This document shows, in pieces, positions 50,753 through 59,663 of a stretch of DNA of 64,000 nt. The notes below the pieces were generated by a model, which was not told the DNA's origin, ran no database searches, and saw nothing but the letters and a program-made list of their open reading frames with translations. This stretch comes from Hyphomicrobium sp. Lineage in GTDB: Bacteria; Pseudomonadota; Alphaproteobacteria; Rhizobiales; Hyphomicrobiaceae. Position 1 is the stretch's first letter; each line of letters begins with the position of its first letter. The stretch is taken from the NCBI GenBank assembly GCA_030148425.1, contig JASBTM010000017.1:760178-824177 (forward strand), in the 5' to 3' direction. A program made the position numbers and the translations under genes.

Positions 50753-53602
50753 TCAGCCGAAAGCGCCGAAGTGGTGCGAAATGCCGGTGCCGATTTCGCG
50801 CACGAATTCGTAAGCCGTTTCCATCGGCGTCAGGATTTCGGTTTCGAGACGAGCGTAGTCATCGATGCCGCGCGGCCGGTAGCTCGCCTGCTCGTCGAAC
50901 GATTTCGCCGCGAGATTCTTTTCGTCGTGCGGAAACGCTTTGCGGAGAACGCTCAGAACCTCTGGAATTTCGAGGCTCAGGGCCATCTCGAGCACCTGCG
51001 CGTGCGACAGGCCATCCTGCGGGGCGAAACGCGGCAACTGCGCCGCCAAAATAAAGATGCGCATGATGAGCGCCAAGCGGATCGCCTGAAGGAGATCGAG
51101 TTCAAGGCGGTTCTCGTCCGGCACAATGCCGTCCTCGATGTTCAAGTCGGCGAGGATCGCGTGCAGGTCGATGGCGTCGAGGCGGAGAAGATGGACAAGC
51201 TCGGAGATGTCGCCGTAGCGGTCGTCGGGCAGCAGATGCGTGGCGAGCGTTCTAAAGGCGCTGTTCAGCGCTTCTTCCCGGCCCCATGACGCGCGCGATG
51301 CCCACAGCCCGGCATTGAAAAGCTGAGCGTTGGCAGCCATGGCGTTGAGGCTCGACATGGTCTTGCCGTGCGCGATCATTGCGAGCAGCGACTGCAGACG
51401 CTTCGACTTCTTTGCAAGCTTGTAAAAGCGGTCACGATCCGCGCCGACGGCCATGCCGAGGCCCGCGACGACGTTCGCGATATAGCCGAACTGCTGAAGA
51501 ATAGCGTTGTTCGGGATCGCGCGCATGCGCGCCGGGTTGCCGCGATCGGAGGCATGCTCGCCCTGGCGCTTCACCGGCCGCGAGCCCGTCTTGAAGAGCA
51601 GGTTCGGGCCGAAAGCCCCAAGGACGGCGCGATAGCCATCGTGAGCGAACAGCTCCTGCTGGAAAGCCCGAAGGCGCAGGAAGAAGTCGAAGCTGAAATC
51701 CTGAGCAGAATAGAATGGATCCTTCTCGGCGGGCGGAATATCTCCGTCCATCACGATGGTCGCGAGCGCTCGGGTCGTCAGAGCCCGGTTGCCGAAAAAG
51801 ACATACCCATCGCCGCCCTGGAAACTCGTCTCGTGCTTTACGGGAATATTGGCCGCGCCGAAGCGGCGCCGCGCCTCATTCGTCATGACGTAATGGAGGC
51901 GGCGATAGAGCGAGCCCGGATGGGCGCCGCGGCCCATCGATTCGCCGTGCGTCGAGAAGAGCAGCGTCTCAATGCCTTCGAGCTTCGCAGCGTCAACGAG
52001 AGCGGCAAGAGCCTTGTAATAGCGTTCGACCGCGAGCGTCGCCGAGATCTGCCCGATGAAGCGGCCGGCATCGGAAAATCCGGTCTGGATGCTGATGCGC
52101 TTTCGCCCGCGCACATACTCGCGATAGGTCTCTTCTTCGACCAATCGCTCCATGATACGCGCACCGTTTTCAAGACCCATTGGGGTTTCGAACAATGGTG
52201 AAATATCCGTGATGTGATCGACGCCAAAAAGCTTTGCGAAGAATACTGCGATGAGCACTGTTGCGGGAGATTCGCATTCGGCAATGAGGAAACGGATCGG
52301 CGTTTCCTTATCGACATGCTTCATGATCTGCGCGGTCAGTGCGAACTGGCGGATCGCGGTCGCGGTCTCGAGATCGAGCGTCGCGAAGTTCACCGTCTCG
52401 CGTGGCGTATTCTTGATCATCTCGACAATGCGAGACAGCGACTGGCTTTCGGTGAGGTCGCGCGTCCACGGTTCGTGCACGTAGGCGCGAAACGCGTTGT
52501 GCAGCTGCAGGGCATTGATGCGCAGGTGGATATGCGACATGCCCAGGCCCGTCGCCTCGACGAGACCCGCAAGCGCAGCGGTTGCGCGCTTCATCTGCGG
52601 CGCTTGCACCGTGTCGATCAGCGTATTGAAGAGCGTCTGCAGCGGCTCGACCGTCAGCAAGTTGTAGCCGTCCGTCTTCGTCATGACGTTGGCGGCCTTG
52701 GCGAGACCTTCCGTATTGTTCGCGAAGCTCTCTAGCGCTTTCAGCTGCTCGTCGACGGCAGCGATACCGAGATCGAGCTTGCCGACGATCTGGCGGGCCA
52801 CCCGCTGAGCCGCGTCGCCGCTTTCGAGCTTGTGCTTCAAGACGACGAACCGCTCGCGAATGTCGGCGAGCGCGGCGCGCTTTTCGCGAAGACGGGTCTC
52901 GAACGAGAAGATCCAGGTGATGTCGGTGCGGCCGTCAAGATCGTAGCCGACCCACGAAGCGAACGTTGTCAGCTTTGGGCGGATCTTGAATGCGGCGTCG
53001 CCAAACTTCTGTGACGCAACGCTATAGAAGCCGTGAAGCAGTTCCTCGTAAGCGTTCCGCATATTGCGGATCGCGTCCTGCGCGCACTTGTGCTCGTGAT
53101 TGAGGGTCAGTTTTTCTTCCGGGCGATGCGGAAGGCCTATCGTTACGTCGGCGGTCGGGTCAGCGACCGCGATATCGACCATGCGCCGGTAGAGCGCATC
53201 GGAGAGGCCGAACGTCGGGTGCGCCGTCAGGACGATGCCGGTACGTGCGCGCGACCAGCGCTCGGTGAACGCTTCAAGATTATTGCCAGCCTCATTTGCC
53301 GTCTTCTCGACGTAGGCCGTGAAATCCTTCAGCGTCGAGGATTGGTCGACGTATCCGATTTTTTCGCGCAGACCGCGGGCGCGGCGAACGAAGGCGCGGT
53401 CCATGAGGCGGCAGGCGAGGCCTTTCACTTCATCGAACGACACATCGTTTGCTTCGAGCCGCCGCGACAGATCGAACGCGACGTTCAGGATGGGATTGAG
53501 CGAAGGGTTATCAGGAATTTGCTTCCGGAGGCGCTTCAGCTGATCGACAAACTCTGTTTCGTTGAGTTTGGTCGAGCCAACAGCGGGCGTCGTATCCTGC
53601 AT
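50753..53602 (-). CDS. ppc: Phosphoenolpyruvate carboxylase, divergent serine-cycle type
   Basis: PEP carboxylase supplies oxaloacetate to the serine cycle. The catalytic His lies in VLTAHPTFGLSD near residue 155. Other active-site motifs differ from the enteric enzyme: the usual FHGRGG reads FSTHGESMGRGAHPG, the GYSDS motif reads TGFSDAGRFIGQIS, and the C-terminus ends SHHFGAFG without the common QNTG. The protein is 949 residues, in the range of the family. This divergence is seen as a separate PEP carboxylase type in methylotrophs and is consistent with placement after mtkA-mtkB. The ATG at 53602 has GGAG upstream. It is last in the operon. Confidence 0.93.
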   Translation of the reverse strand: MQDTTPAVGSTKLNETEFVDQLKRLRKQIPDNPSLNPILNVAFDLSRRLEANDVSFDEVKGLACRLMDRAFVRRARGLREKIGYVDQSSTLKDFTAYVEKTANEAGNNLEAFTERWSRARTGIVLTAHPTFGLSDALYRRMVDIAVADPTADVTIGLPHRPEEKLTLNHEHKCAQDAIRNMRNAYEELLHGFYSVASQKFGDAAFKIRPKLTTFASWVGYDLDGRTDITWIFSFETRLREKRAALADIRERFVVLKHKLESGDAAQRVARQIVGKLDLGIAAVDEQLKALESFANNTEGLAKAANVMTKTDGYNLLTVEPLQTLFNTLIDTVQAPQMKRATAALAGLVEATGLGMSHIHLRINALQLHNAFRAYVHEPWTRDLTESQSLSRIVEMIKNTPRETVNFATLDLETATAIRQFALTAQIMKHVDKETPIRFLIAECESPATVLIAVFFAKLFGVDHITDISPLFETPMGLENGARIMERLVEEETYREYVRGRKRISIQTGFSDAGRFIGQISATLAVERYYKALAALVDAAKLEGIETLLFSTHGESMGRGAHPGSLYRRLHYVMTNEARRRFGAANIPVKHETSFQGGDGYVFFGNRALTTRALATIVMDGDIPPAEKDPFYSAQDFSFDFFLRLRAFQQELFAHDGYRAVLGAFGPNLLFKTGSRPVKRQGEHASDRGNPARMRAIPNNAILQQFGYIANVVAGLGMAVGADRDRFYKLAKKSKRLQSLLAMIAHGKTMSSLNAMAANAQLFNAGLWASRASWGREEALNSAFRTLATHLLPDDRYGDISELVHLLRLDAIDLHAILADLNIEDGIVPDENRLELDLLQAIRLALIMRIFILAAQLPRFAPQDGLSHAQVLEMALSLEIPEVLSVLRKAFPHDEKNLAAKSFDEQASYRPRGIDDYARLETEILTPMETAYEFVREIGTGISHHFGAFG

Positions 53603-53669
53603 CACCAAGGCTCCATGTCCCTGTGCGGGAACGAATTCTTATGTAGATTCATAGTGTAGCGGAGCGAAC

Positions 53670-53695
53670 GGCCGGAGGCAAAGAGCACTCCGGCC
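53670..53695 (-). other. Stem-loop between mtkB and ppc
   Basis: GGCCGGAG and CTCCGGCC pair perfectly over eight bases with a ten-base loop, in the 103-base gap between the two genes. No T-run follows on the minus strand, so an mRNA-stabilising or processing element is more likely than a terminator. Confidence 0.55.
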
Positions 53696-53705
53696 AAATC
53701 CCGTC

Positions 53706-54605
53706 TCAGGCCACTTTTCTCATCTGGCCGAGAACCTGGGCGACGGTCGCGCCCATTTCCGATGGCGTCGGCGCGATCGTGACGCCGCAGCCCTTCAAGA
53801 TCTCGACCTTTTCGGCAGCCGATTCACCGAATGCCGAAACGATGGCGCCAGCATGGCCCATGCGACGGCCTTTCGGAGCCGACAAGCCTGCGATGTAGGC
53901 GATCACGGGCTTCTTCATGTGCTCCTTGGCGAAAACGCCGGCTTCGGCTTCCTGCGGTCCACCGATTTCGCCGATCATCAGAACGGCATCCGTTTCCGGA
54001 TCCGCCTCGAACGCTTCGAGTACGTCTCGATGCGAGGAGCCGTTGATCGGGTCGCCGCCGATGCCGACCGAAGTCGAAACACCGATGCCAAGCATTTTCA
54101 GCTGTTCGGCCGCTTCATAGCCGAGCGTGCCGGAGCGGCCGACGATGCCGACGCGGCCAGGCAGGTAGATGTGTCCCGGCATGATGCCGAGCATCGCCTT
54201 GCCGGGCGAGATGGTGCCAGCGCAGTTCGGGCCAGTGAGAACCATGCGGCTCTCTTTCTTGTAGCGGCGCATGTAGCGCTTCACGCGGATCATGTCCTGG
54301 GCCGGAATGCCGTCCGTGATGCAGACGCAGTATTTAATACCGGCGTCGGCCGCTTCCATGATCGCGTCGGCCGCAAATGGCGGCGGCACGAAGACGATGG
54401 AGGCTTCAGCGCCAGTCTCATCGACCGCGCCCTTGACGGTGTTGAACACAGGACGGCCAAGATGAGACGAGCCGCCCTTGCCGGGCGTCACGCCGCCGAC
54501 GACGTTCGAGCCGTAATCAATCATTTCTTGCGCGTGAAACGTGCCGATACGTCCGGTAAAACCCTGGATCAGGATCGGCGTCTTTTCATTGATAAAGATA
54601 GCCAT
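53706..54605 (-). CDS. mtkB: Malate thiokinase (malate-CoA ligase), small subunit
   Basis: MtkB is homologous to the alpha subunit of succinyl-CoA synthetase and with MtkA makes malyl-CoA from malate, CoA and ATP. The sequence has the CoA-binding fold (ILIQGFTGRIGTFHAQEMI, GGVTPGKGGSSHLG), NCAGTISPGKAMLGIMP, and the phosphohistidine segment GRRMGHAGAIVSAFGESAAE with His251. Length 299. It is 18 bases after mtkA. The neighbours mclA, sgaA and ppc indicate malate, not succinate, as substrate. Confidence 0.93.
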   Translation of the reverse strand: MAIFINEKTPILIQGFTGRIGTFHAQEMIDYGSNVVGGVTPGKGGSSHLGRPVFNTVKGAVDETGAEASIVFVPPPFAADAIMEAADAGIKYCVCITDGIPAQDMIRVKRYMRRYKKESRMVLTGPNCAGTISPGKAMLGIMPGHIYLPGRVGIVGRSGTLGYEAAEQLKMLGIGVSTSVGIGGDPINGSSHRDVLEAFEADPETDAVLMIGEIGGPQEAEAGVFAKEHMKKPVIAYIAGLSAPKGRRMGHAGAIVSAFGESAAEKVEILKGCGVTIAPTPSEMGATVAQVLGQMRKVA

Positions 54606-54623
54606 TGGTGCGTTTCTCCGGAT

Positions 54624-55790
54624 TTAGGCCGCTTTTTTTGCTGCTTCGACCGCTTTTTTTGCCGCTTCTGCCAGCGTGTCGGCGCTGATCACGGTGAGAC
54701 CGCTGGTGTCGATGATCCTACGGCCTTCCTCGACATTCGTTCCGGCGAGACGGACCACGATCGGCATCGTGATGTTCAATTCCTTAACCGCATCGACCAC
54801 GCCCTTCGCGACCCAATCGCAACGATTGATGCCGGCGAAGACGTTGACGAGAATGGCGCGGACGTTCTTGTCGCGCAGAACGGCGCGGAAAGATTTCGTG
54901 ACGCGCTCAGGAGAAGCGCCACCGCCGATGTCGAGGAAGTTCGCGGGCTCTCCGCCTGCGAGCTTGATCATGTCGAGCGTCGCCATGGCAAGGCCGGCAC
55001 CGTTCACGATGCAGCCGATGTCACCGTCGAGGCCGACGTAAGAAAGACCGCGGTCGGACGCGTAGGTCTCGCGCGGATCTTCCTGGCTCTTGTCGCGAAG
55101 CTCAGCGATGTGCGGACGGCGGAACAGAGCGTTCTCGTCGAACGACATTTTCGCGTCGAGAGCGAGAACCTGCTTTTCCTTGGTGATGACGAGCGGATTG
55201 ATCTCCACCATCATCGCATCAAGGTCGCGAAATGCGCGATAGGCGCCCATGATCGCGGGCACGATTTTATTGACGATCTCGGGATCGACGCCCAGTCCGA
55301 ACGCGATTTCGCGCGCCTGGAACTGCTGCATGCCGACCGCGGGATCGACGGTCACGCGGATGATCGTGTCGGGCTGGGTGGCGGAGATCTCTTCGATGTC
55401 CATGCCGCCCGCAGCCGACGCAACGACAACGATCCGCTCGGTCGCGCGATCCATCACGAAGCCGAGATAGATTTCGCGATCGATGTTCGTCGCTTCTTCG
55501 ATGTAGAGACGCGAGACCAGCTTGCCAGCCGGTCCCGTCTGATGGGTGACGAGCTTGCGGCCGAGCATCGATTCGGCTGCTTCCTCGATCTCACGTTCAT
55601 TGCGGCAGAGCTTGACGCCGCCAGCCTTGCCGCGCGCGCCAGAGTGAATCTGCGCCTTCACGACGACCGCACCGCCGAGCTCGCTGGCGCGGTACGTCGC
55701 CTGTTCAGGGCTGTAGGCCAGACCGCCGCGCGGAATCGGCACGCCAAACTTCGTAAGAAGCTCTTTCGCCTGGTATTCGTGAATGTCCAT
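54624..55790 (-). CDS. mtkA: Malate thiokinase (malate-CoA ligase), large subunit
   Basis: MtkA corresponds to the beta subunit of succinyl-CoA synthetase. It opens [20 protein letters not shown], has the ATP-grasp region [20 protein letters not shown], metal-binding acidic residues in [16 protein letters not shown], and the nucleotide/phosphate loop [20 protein letters not shown] with [15 protein letters not shown]. Length 388 is normal. GGGAGG stands seven bases before the ATG. It lies 43 bases after mclA in the serine-cycle operon. Confidence 0.93.
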   Translation of the reverse strand: MDIHEYQAKELLTKFGVPIPRGGLAYSPEQATYRASELGGAVVVKAQIHSGARGKAGGVKLCRNEREIEEAAESMLGRKLVTHQTGPAGKLVSRLYIEEATNIDREIYLGFVMDRATERIVVVASAAGGMDIEEISATQPDTIIRVTVDPAVGMQQFQAREIAFGLGVDPEIVNKIVPAIMGAYRAFRDLDAMMVEINPLVITKEKQVLALDAKMSFDENALFRRPHIAELRDKSQEDPRETYASDRGLSYVGLDGDIGCIVNGAGLAMATLDMIKLAGGEPANFLDIGGGASPERVTKSFRAVLRDKNVRAILVNVFAGINRCDWVAKGVVDAVKELNITMPIVVRLAGTNVEEGRRIIDTSGLTVISADTLAEAAKKAVEAAKKAA

Positions 55791-55833
55791 TCTTGGACCT
55801 CCCTAGGATAATTTGACGTTTCCTGGCCTTTTT

Positions 55834-56790
55834 TTATTTCGCGCGGGCTTCGTCAGCGGCCTTGATCGCGGCGGCCGTGACGAGAAGGTTCCTCGCCATC
55901 TTTTCCGAGGCTGCGTCGATCATCTTGCCGTCGAGAGAAGCGGCGCCCTTACCCTGGGCTTCGGCTTCCTTCAGAGCGACGAGGATGCGCTCGGCGCGCT
56001 CGACTTCCTTGGCGGTCGGCGAATAGATCTCGTTCGCGAGTTCGATTTGCGAGGGATGGATGGCCCACTTGCCTTCCATGCCCAGCGCGGCGCCGCGGCG
56101 AGCTGCTGCCTTGTAGCCTTCCGGATCGTCGATGCCGCCGAACGGCCCGTCAATGGGTCGTAGGCCGAAAGCACGACAGGCGACCGTCATGCGCGACAGC
56201 GGGAAGTGCCACTGGTCGCCGGGGTAATCGGGATTCAAGCCGCCGATGACGACGGTGCGGGCCTTGTTGAACGCCGAATAGTCGGCGACGCCGAAGTGCA
56301 TCGATTCGAGGCGGCTCGGAGCAGAAGCGATGGCTTCGACGTTGGCCATGCCAAGCGGCGTCTCGATGAGAGCCTCGGTACCGATCTTGTTCGTCAAACC
56401 TTTGGCGACTTCGATCTGGCTGACGATGCATTCAACCGTATAGACGTCGGCGGGAACGCCGACCTTCGGAATGAGGATGGTGTCGAGCTTGGCGCCGGCC
56501 TGCTCGCAGATGTCAACGACGTCGCGGTACATGTAATGCGTATCAAGGCCGTTGATGCGGACCGAGACGCTCTTGCCCGCTGCTTTCCAGTCGAGATCGT
56601 TCAGCGCTTGAATGATGTTCTTGCGGGCCTGCTCCTTCTCGGGCGGCGCGACGGCATCTTCGCAATCAAGGAACACGTAGTCGGCGGCGCTCTTGATGGC
56701 GCGATCGATCATGCTCGGATTGGAGCCCGGCACGGCGAGATAAGAGCGCTGCAGACGCTGCTTGCGGGTCGGGTAAAGCGTGAAGCTCAT
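55834..56790 (-). CDS. mclA: L-malyl-CoA lyase
   Basis: MclA splits malyl-CoA into acetyl-CoA and glyoxylate. It belongs to the CitE-like family: RSYLAVPGSNPSMIDRAIKS, VFLDCEDAVAPPEKEQARK (metal-binding), VSVRINGLDTHYMYRDV, ILIPKVGVPADVY, ALIETPLGMANVEAI, and HFGVADYSAFNKA; the C-terminal lid part GKWAIHPSQIELANEI is typical. At 318 residues it has the length of the Methylobacterium enzyme. AGGAAGG precedes the ATG. It follows sgaA after a gap of 107 bases that contains a hairpin. Confidence 0.94.
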   Translation of the reverse strand: MSFTLYPTRKQRLQRSYLAVPGSNPSMIDRAIKSAADYVFLDCEDAVAPPEKEQARKNIIQALNDLDWKAAGKSVSVRINGLDTHYMYRDVVDICEQAGAKLDTILIPKVGVPADVYTVECIVSQIEVAKGLTNKIGTEALIETPLGMANVEAIASAPSRLESMHFGVADYSAFNKARTVVIGGLNPDYPGDQWHFPLSRMTVACRAFGLRPIDGPFGGIDDPEGYKAAARRGAALGMEGKWAIHPSQIELANEIYSPTAKEVERAERILVALKEAEAQGKGAASLDGKMIDAASEKMARNLLVTAAAIKAADEARAK

Positions 56791-56859
56791 TGGGGGTCGC
56801 CTTCCTAGATATCAGTTCGCGTTTGTTATCGTTGCGTGACTCGCATCACAGAAAATCGA

Positions 56860-56887
56860 CACCCGGCCCTCACGCGAGAGCCGGGTG
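56860..56887 (-). other. Stem-loop between sgaA and mclA
   Basis: CACCCGGC and GCCGGGTG pair perfectly (eight base pairs) and an inner CTC/GAG can extend the structure. It starts just after the sgaA stop on the minus strand and has no T-run, so partial termination or mRNA 3' end protection is possible. Confidence 0.55.
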
Positions 56888-56897
56888 CACAAAGTTC

Positions 56898-58112
56898 TTA
56901 GGCAGCTTTCGCCTGAGCCGGCGTTGCGCTGGTCGCAGACTTGGTCGCGGTCTTGGAGAAGTATTCCGCGGCGGCGCCGGTGCCCGAGCCGAGCTTGATG
57001 TTGACGCCAACGTCCTTGAGCGTCATTTCGACGGCGAAGAGAACGCCACCGATCATGAACTCATCAACTGCGCCGAGGTGGCCGATACGGAAGACCTTGC
57101 CCGCAACCTTGTTGAGGCCGGTCCCGAGCGACGTGTTGTAGCGGTAGTACGCCGTCTTCAGGACTGCGTTCGCATCGATGCCTTCCGGAACGAAGATCGC
57201 CGAAACCGTATCGGAATGCCACTTCGGCTCTTTCGCGCAGAGCTTCAGGCCCCATGCGTCGACAGCGGCGCGAACGCCCGAGGCCATACGATGATGGCGG
57301 GCGACGACGTTATCGATGCCTTCGGCGAGAATGAGATCGAGCGAAGCGCGCAGGCCGCGGATGAGCTGCGTTGCCGGCGTGTACGGGAAGTAGCCAAGAT
57401 CGTTGGTCTTGATCATGTCTTCCCAAGAGAAGAAGCAACGGTTCATGCGGCCGTTGACGGTCTTGTTGACGTCGAGCGCCTTCTGGCTGACGGCAAGAAT
57501 GCCGAGGCCGGTCGGAAGCATGAAGCCCTTCTGCGAACCGGAAACGCAGCAGTCTACGCCCCACTCGCCCATGCGCATCTCAAGCGAACCGACAGACGAA
57601 ACGCCGTCGACGAAAAGAAGCGCGGGATGCTTCGCGGCGTCGAGCGCCTTACGAACACCAGCGATGTCGGACGACACGCCCGTCGCGGTTTCGTTATGCG
57701 TTGCGAAGACAGCCTTGATCTCGTGGTTCTTATCCTTCGCGAGGATGTCGGCGTACTTCTCGAGCGGCACGCCCGTGCCCCACTCTTCGTCGCAAAGCTC
57801 GACCTTGAGGCCGAGGCGCTCTGCCATATCGACCCAGAGAAGCGAGAATTGGCCGAAGCGGCTCATCAGAACCTTGTCGCCAGGAGCGAGCGTGTTCTCA
57901 ATCGCCGACTCCCAAGCGCCGGTGCCCGACGACGGGAAAATGAAAACCCGGCCGTCCTTCATTTTGAAAACCTTCTTCAGGTCTTCGAATACCGGCAGCG
58001 TGAACTTCGGGAATTCGGGAGAGCGCATGTCTTCCATCGGAAGGTTCATGGCAATCCGCACGGCGTCCGGAATCGTGGTCGGGCCGGGAATGAAAAGATG
58101 TGGCGTGATCAT
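56898..58112 (-). CDS. sgaA: Serine-glyoxylate aminotransferase
   Basis: SgaA moves the amino group of serine to glyoxylate, giving hydroxypyruvate and glycine, a central serine-cycle step. It is a class V PLP enzyme: HLFIPGPTTIPDAV at the start, FPSSGTGAWESAIENTL, FATHNETATGV, LLFVDGVSSVGSLEMRMGEW, and the PLP Lys in CVSGSQKGFMLPTG (Lys195). Length 404. The ATG at 58112 follows TGGAGGA with good spacing; a TTG 11 codons upstream is less likely. It is the first gene of sgaA-mclA-mtkA-mtkB-ppc. The usual partners hprA, mtdA and fch are not in this window. Confidence 0.95.
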   Translation of the reverse strand: MITPHLFIPGPTTIPDAVRIAMNLPMEDMRSPEFPKFTLPVFEDLKKVFKMKDGRVFIFPSSGTGAWESAIENTLAPGDKVLMSRFGQFSLLWVDMAERLGLKVELCDEEWGTGVPLEKYADILAKDKNHEIKAVFATHNETATGVSSDIAGVRKALDAAKHPALLFVDGVSSVGSLEMRMGEWGVDCCVSGSQKGFMLPTGLGILAVSQKALDVNKTVNGRMNRCFFSWEDMIKTNDLGYFPYTPATQLIRGLRASLDLILAEGIDNVVARHHRMASGVRAAVDAWGLKLCAKEPKWHSDTVSAIFVPEGIDANAVLKTAYYRYNTSLGTGLNKVAGKVFRIGHLGAVDEFMIGGVLFAVEMTLKDVGVNIKLGSGTGAAAEYFSKTATKSATSATPAQAKAA

Positions 58113-58350
58113 TGGGTCGCGTTCCTCCACGCTGCGTTGAGCCAAGCCGACGATCCCCGACGCAGCAGGGGTGACGTTTCGGCGTGCTTTTGCTGATCCA
58201 TCCGCCCGATCGCAGATGCGGGCGTCGGCCTTAACTAGCAGGCGGACAGTGACGGTGGGAATTGAAAACTATCAACACCCTGTTGGGCAGGCTCAGCTAC
58301 CCACCTCATTGTGCTTTCGTGCAGCGTTGTATCTAGCGATCTCCGCGCGC

Positions 58351-58974
58351 TTACAGCTGCTCGGGACGGTTAACCGATACATGCAGTGCAACAGCCATCG
58401 CGCGATTGGATACGCCAAGTTTATCGTACAAATTTTTCAGATGATATTTCACCGTGTTGCGCGAAATGCCGATGCGCGCCGCGATCTGCAAGTTCGTCCA
58501 GCCGTTCGCAAGCGCAGCAAGAAGCTCACGCTCGCGCGCCGTCAAACCTTCGAGCGGATCGTGATTGAGATGGTCGATATCGACGTAGGGCAGCGACAAG
58601 CGGCCACGCGCGACCGAAACGACGGCTTCGAGCAGAACCTGCGGATCTTCCGTCTTCGAGACGAACCCCCAAGCGCCGCCTTTGATCGCTTGCCGCAGCA
58701 CATCGTTCGAGCGCTCACCCGTGTAGATGATGATCCGCGTCTGCCACTTCTCCTGCTTAATGCGTTGCAGGACCGCGCCGCCATTCATGTCCGGCAGCGC
58801 CCACCCGACAACGGCAATTTCGACCGGCCGCGTTCTCAGCGCGCCGATCAGAGCTTCGCCTGTCGCGTGGACTCCGCAGACACTGAATCGCCCGTCGCGC
58901 TCGATCAGTGCGTCGAGACCCGCACGGACGACCGGATTTTGATCGGCGATAGTGACCTCGATCTTGGCGGCCAT
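58351..58974 (-). CDS. NarL-type regulator with a pseudo-receiver domain
   Basis: A 207-residue protein with a receiver-like domain (1-120) and a LuxR-type helix-turn-helix (about 140-200: LTARERELLAALANGWTNLQ and NTVKYHLKNLYDKLG). The acceptor Asp position is Gly57 (VEIAVVGWALPDMNG; codon GGG), and the acidic pair is reduced to one Asp (IADQNP), while Thr85 and Lys107 are kept. Phosphorylation by the normal route is therefore unlikely. It precedes the start of sgaA by 238 bases on the other side of the intergenic region, all on the minus strand, and is the nearest regulator gene to the serine-cycle operon. ATG at 58974 chosen; a TTG at 59025 is possible. Confidence 0.9.
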   Translation of the reverse strand: MAAKIEVTIADQNPVVRAGLDALIERDGRFSVCGVHATGEALIGALRTRPVEIAVVGWALPDMNGGAVLQRIKQEKWQTRIIIYTGERSNDVLRQAIKGGAWGFVSKTEDPQVLLEAVVSVARGRLSLPYVDIDHLNHDPLEGLTARERELLAALANGWTNLQIAARIGISRNTVKYHLKNLYDKLGVSNRAMAVALHVSVNRPEQL

Positions 58975-59039
58975 CCGCGAACTGCTTTCCTCAAAGATGC
59001 GCGGCGGCTTTTCGGGCGTCCGCAAACGCGCCTCGAGAC

Positions 59040-59116
<77 letters not shown>

Positions 59117-59663
59117 CGTCCAAGCCTTCCGGCCGTGCTTCGTCAGATTGATTTCCCGCGTCGACGCAACGGCGGGCCTGAAGAGCTATGCGGTGAGCGC
59201 CGACAGAGGTCAAGCGCAGCGCTTTGCCACCTACGACATAGGGACAATGATTTCATGACGAAGCACCGATATGGATTGCGGCTTCCTCAATTACTGCGCG
59301 CCATCATGCAATTAAACTACTTATAGTTGAATTCAACCTAATTCCGATCTAAATGATGAGCGCCGCGAGCGGGCAGGCGGCCAAAGGGCCATGCGGGGTC
59401 TGCGAGAGGGCCGCTCGCGGAATTTATACGGGCCTATCGAAGCGGACGGCGTTCAATGGCGATTTGGACACGCTCGGAAAGTAGATGTGAAATGTTCAAA
59501 ATGCCTCCTTTTCAAAATACTTAACGTAACCGAGAGTACGGTGCTGCTGCGGGAGGAAACTCCGCTGGCGGGTGGGGATAGACGCCAGTTACCAGATACG
59601 GCCTTGAAATTTGACGCGCTGCCAAGCGGTGCTCTTAGGCTGACACGGGAGGGGAATGCTCTG
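59117..59663. other. Intergenic stretch with no recognised gene
   Basis: About 547 bases between the tRNA gene and the outer membrane protein gene. It contains an A/T-rich part around 59300-59360 and a plus-strand frame continuous with the outer membrane gene, but the frame has no ribosome binding site or protein-like make-up. The left part should hold the tRNA promoter (leftward), the right part the promoter of the barrel gene. Confidence 0.5.

Noticed and set aside
53853..55811. A plus-strand open frame of about 650 codons opposite mtkB and mtkA
   Set aside because: It is antisense to two well-supported genes, has no recognisable domain and its composition is the complement-strand pattern of high-GC coding DNA.
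59391..59663. A 91-codon upstream extension of the outer membrane barrel gene
   Set aside because: It would bury the signal peptide inside the protein; a good ribosome binding site precedes the ATG at 59664.
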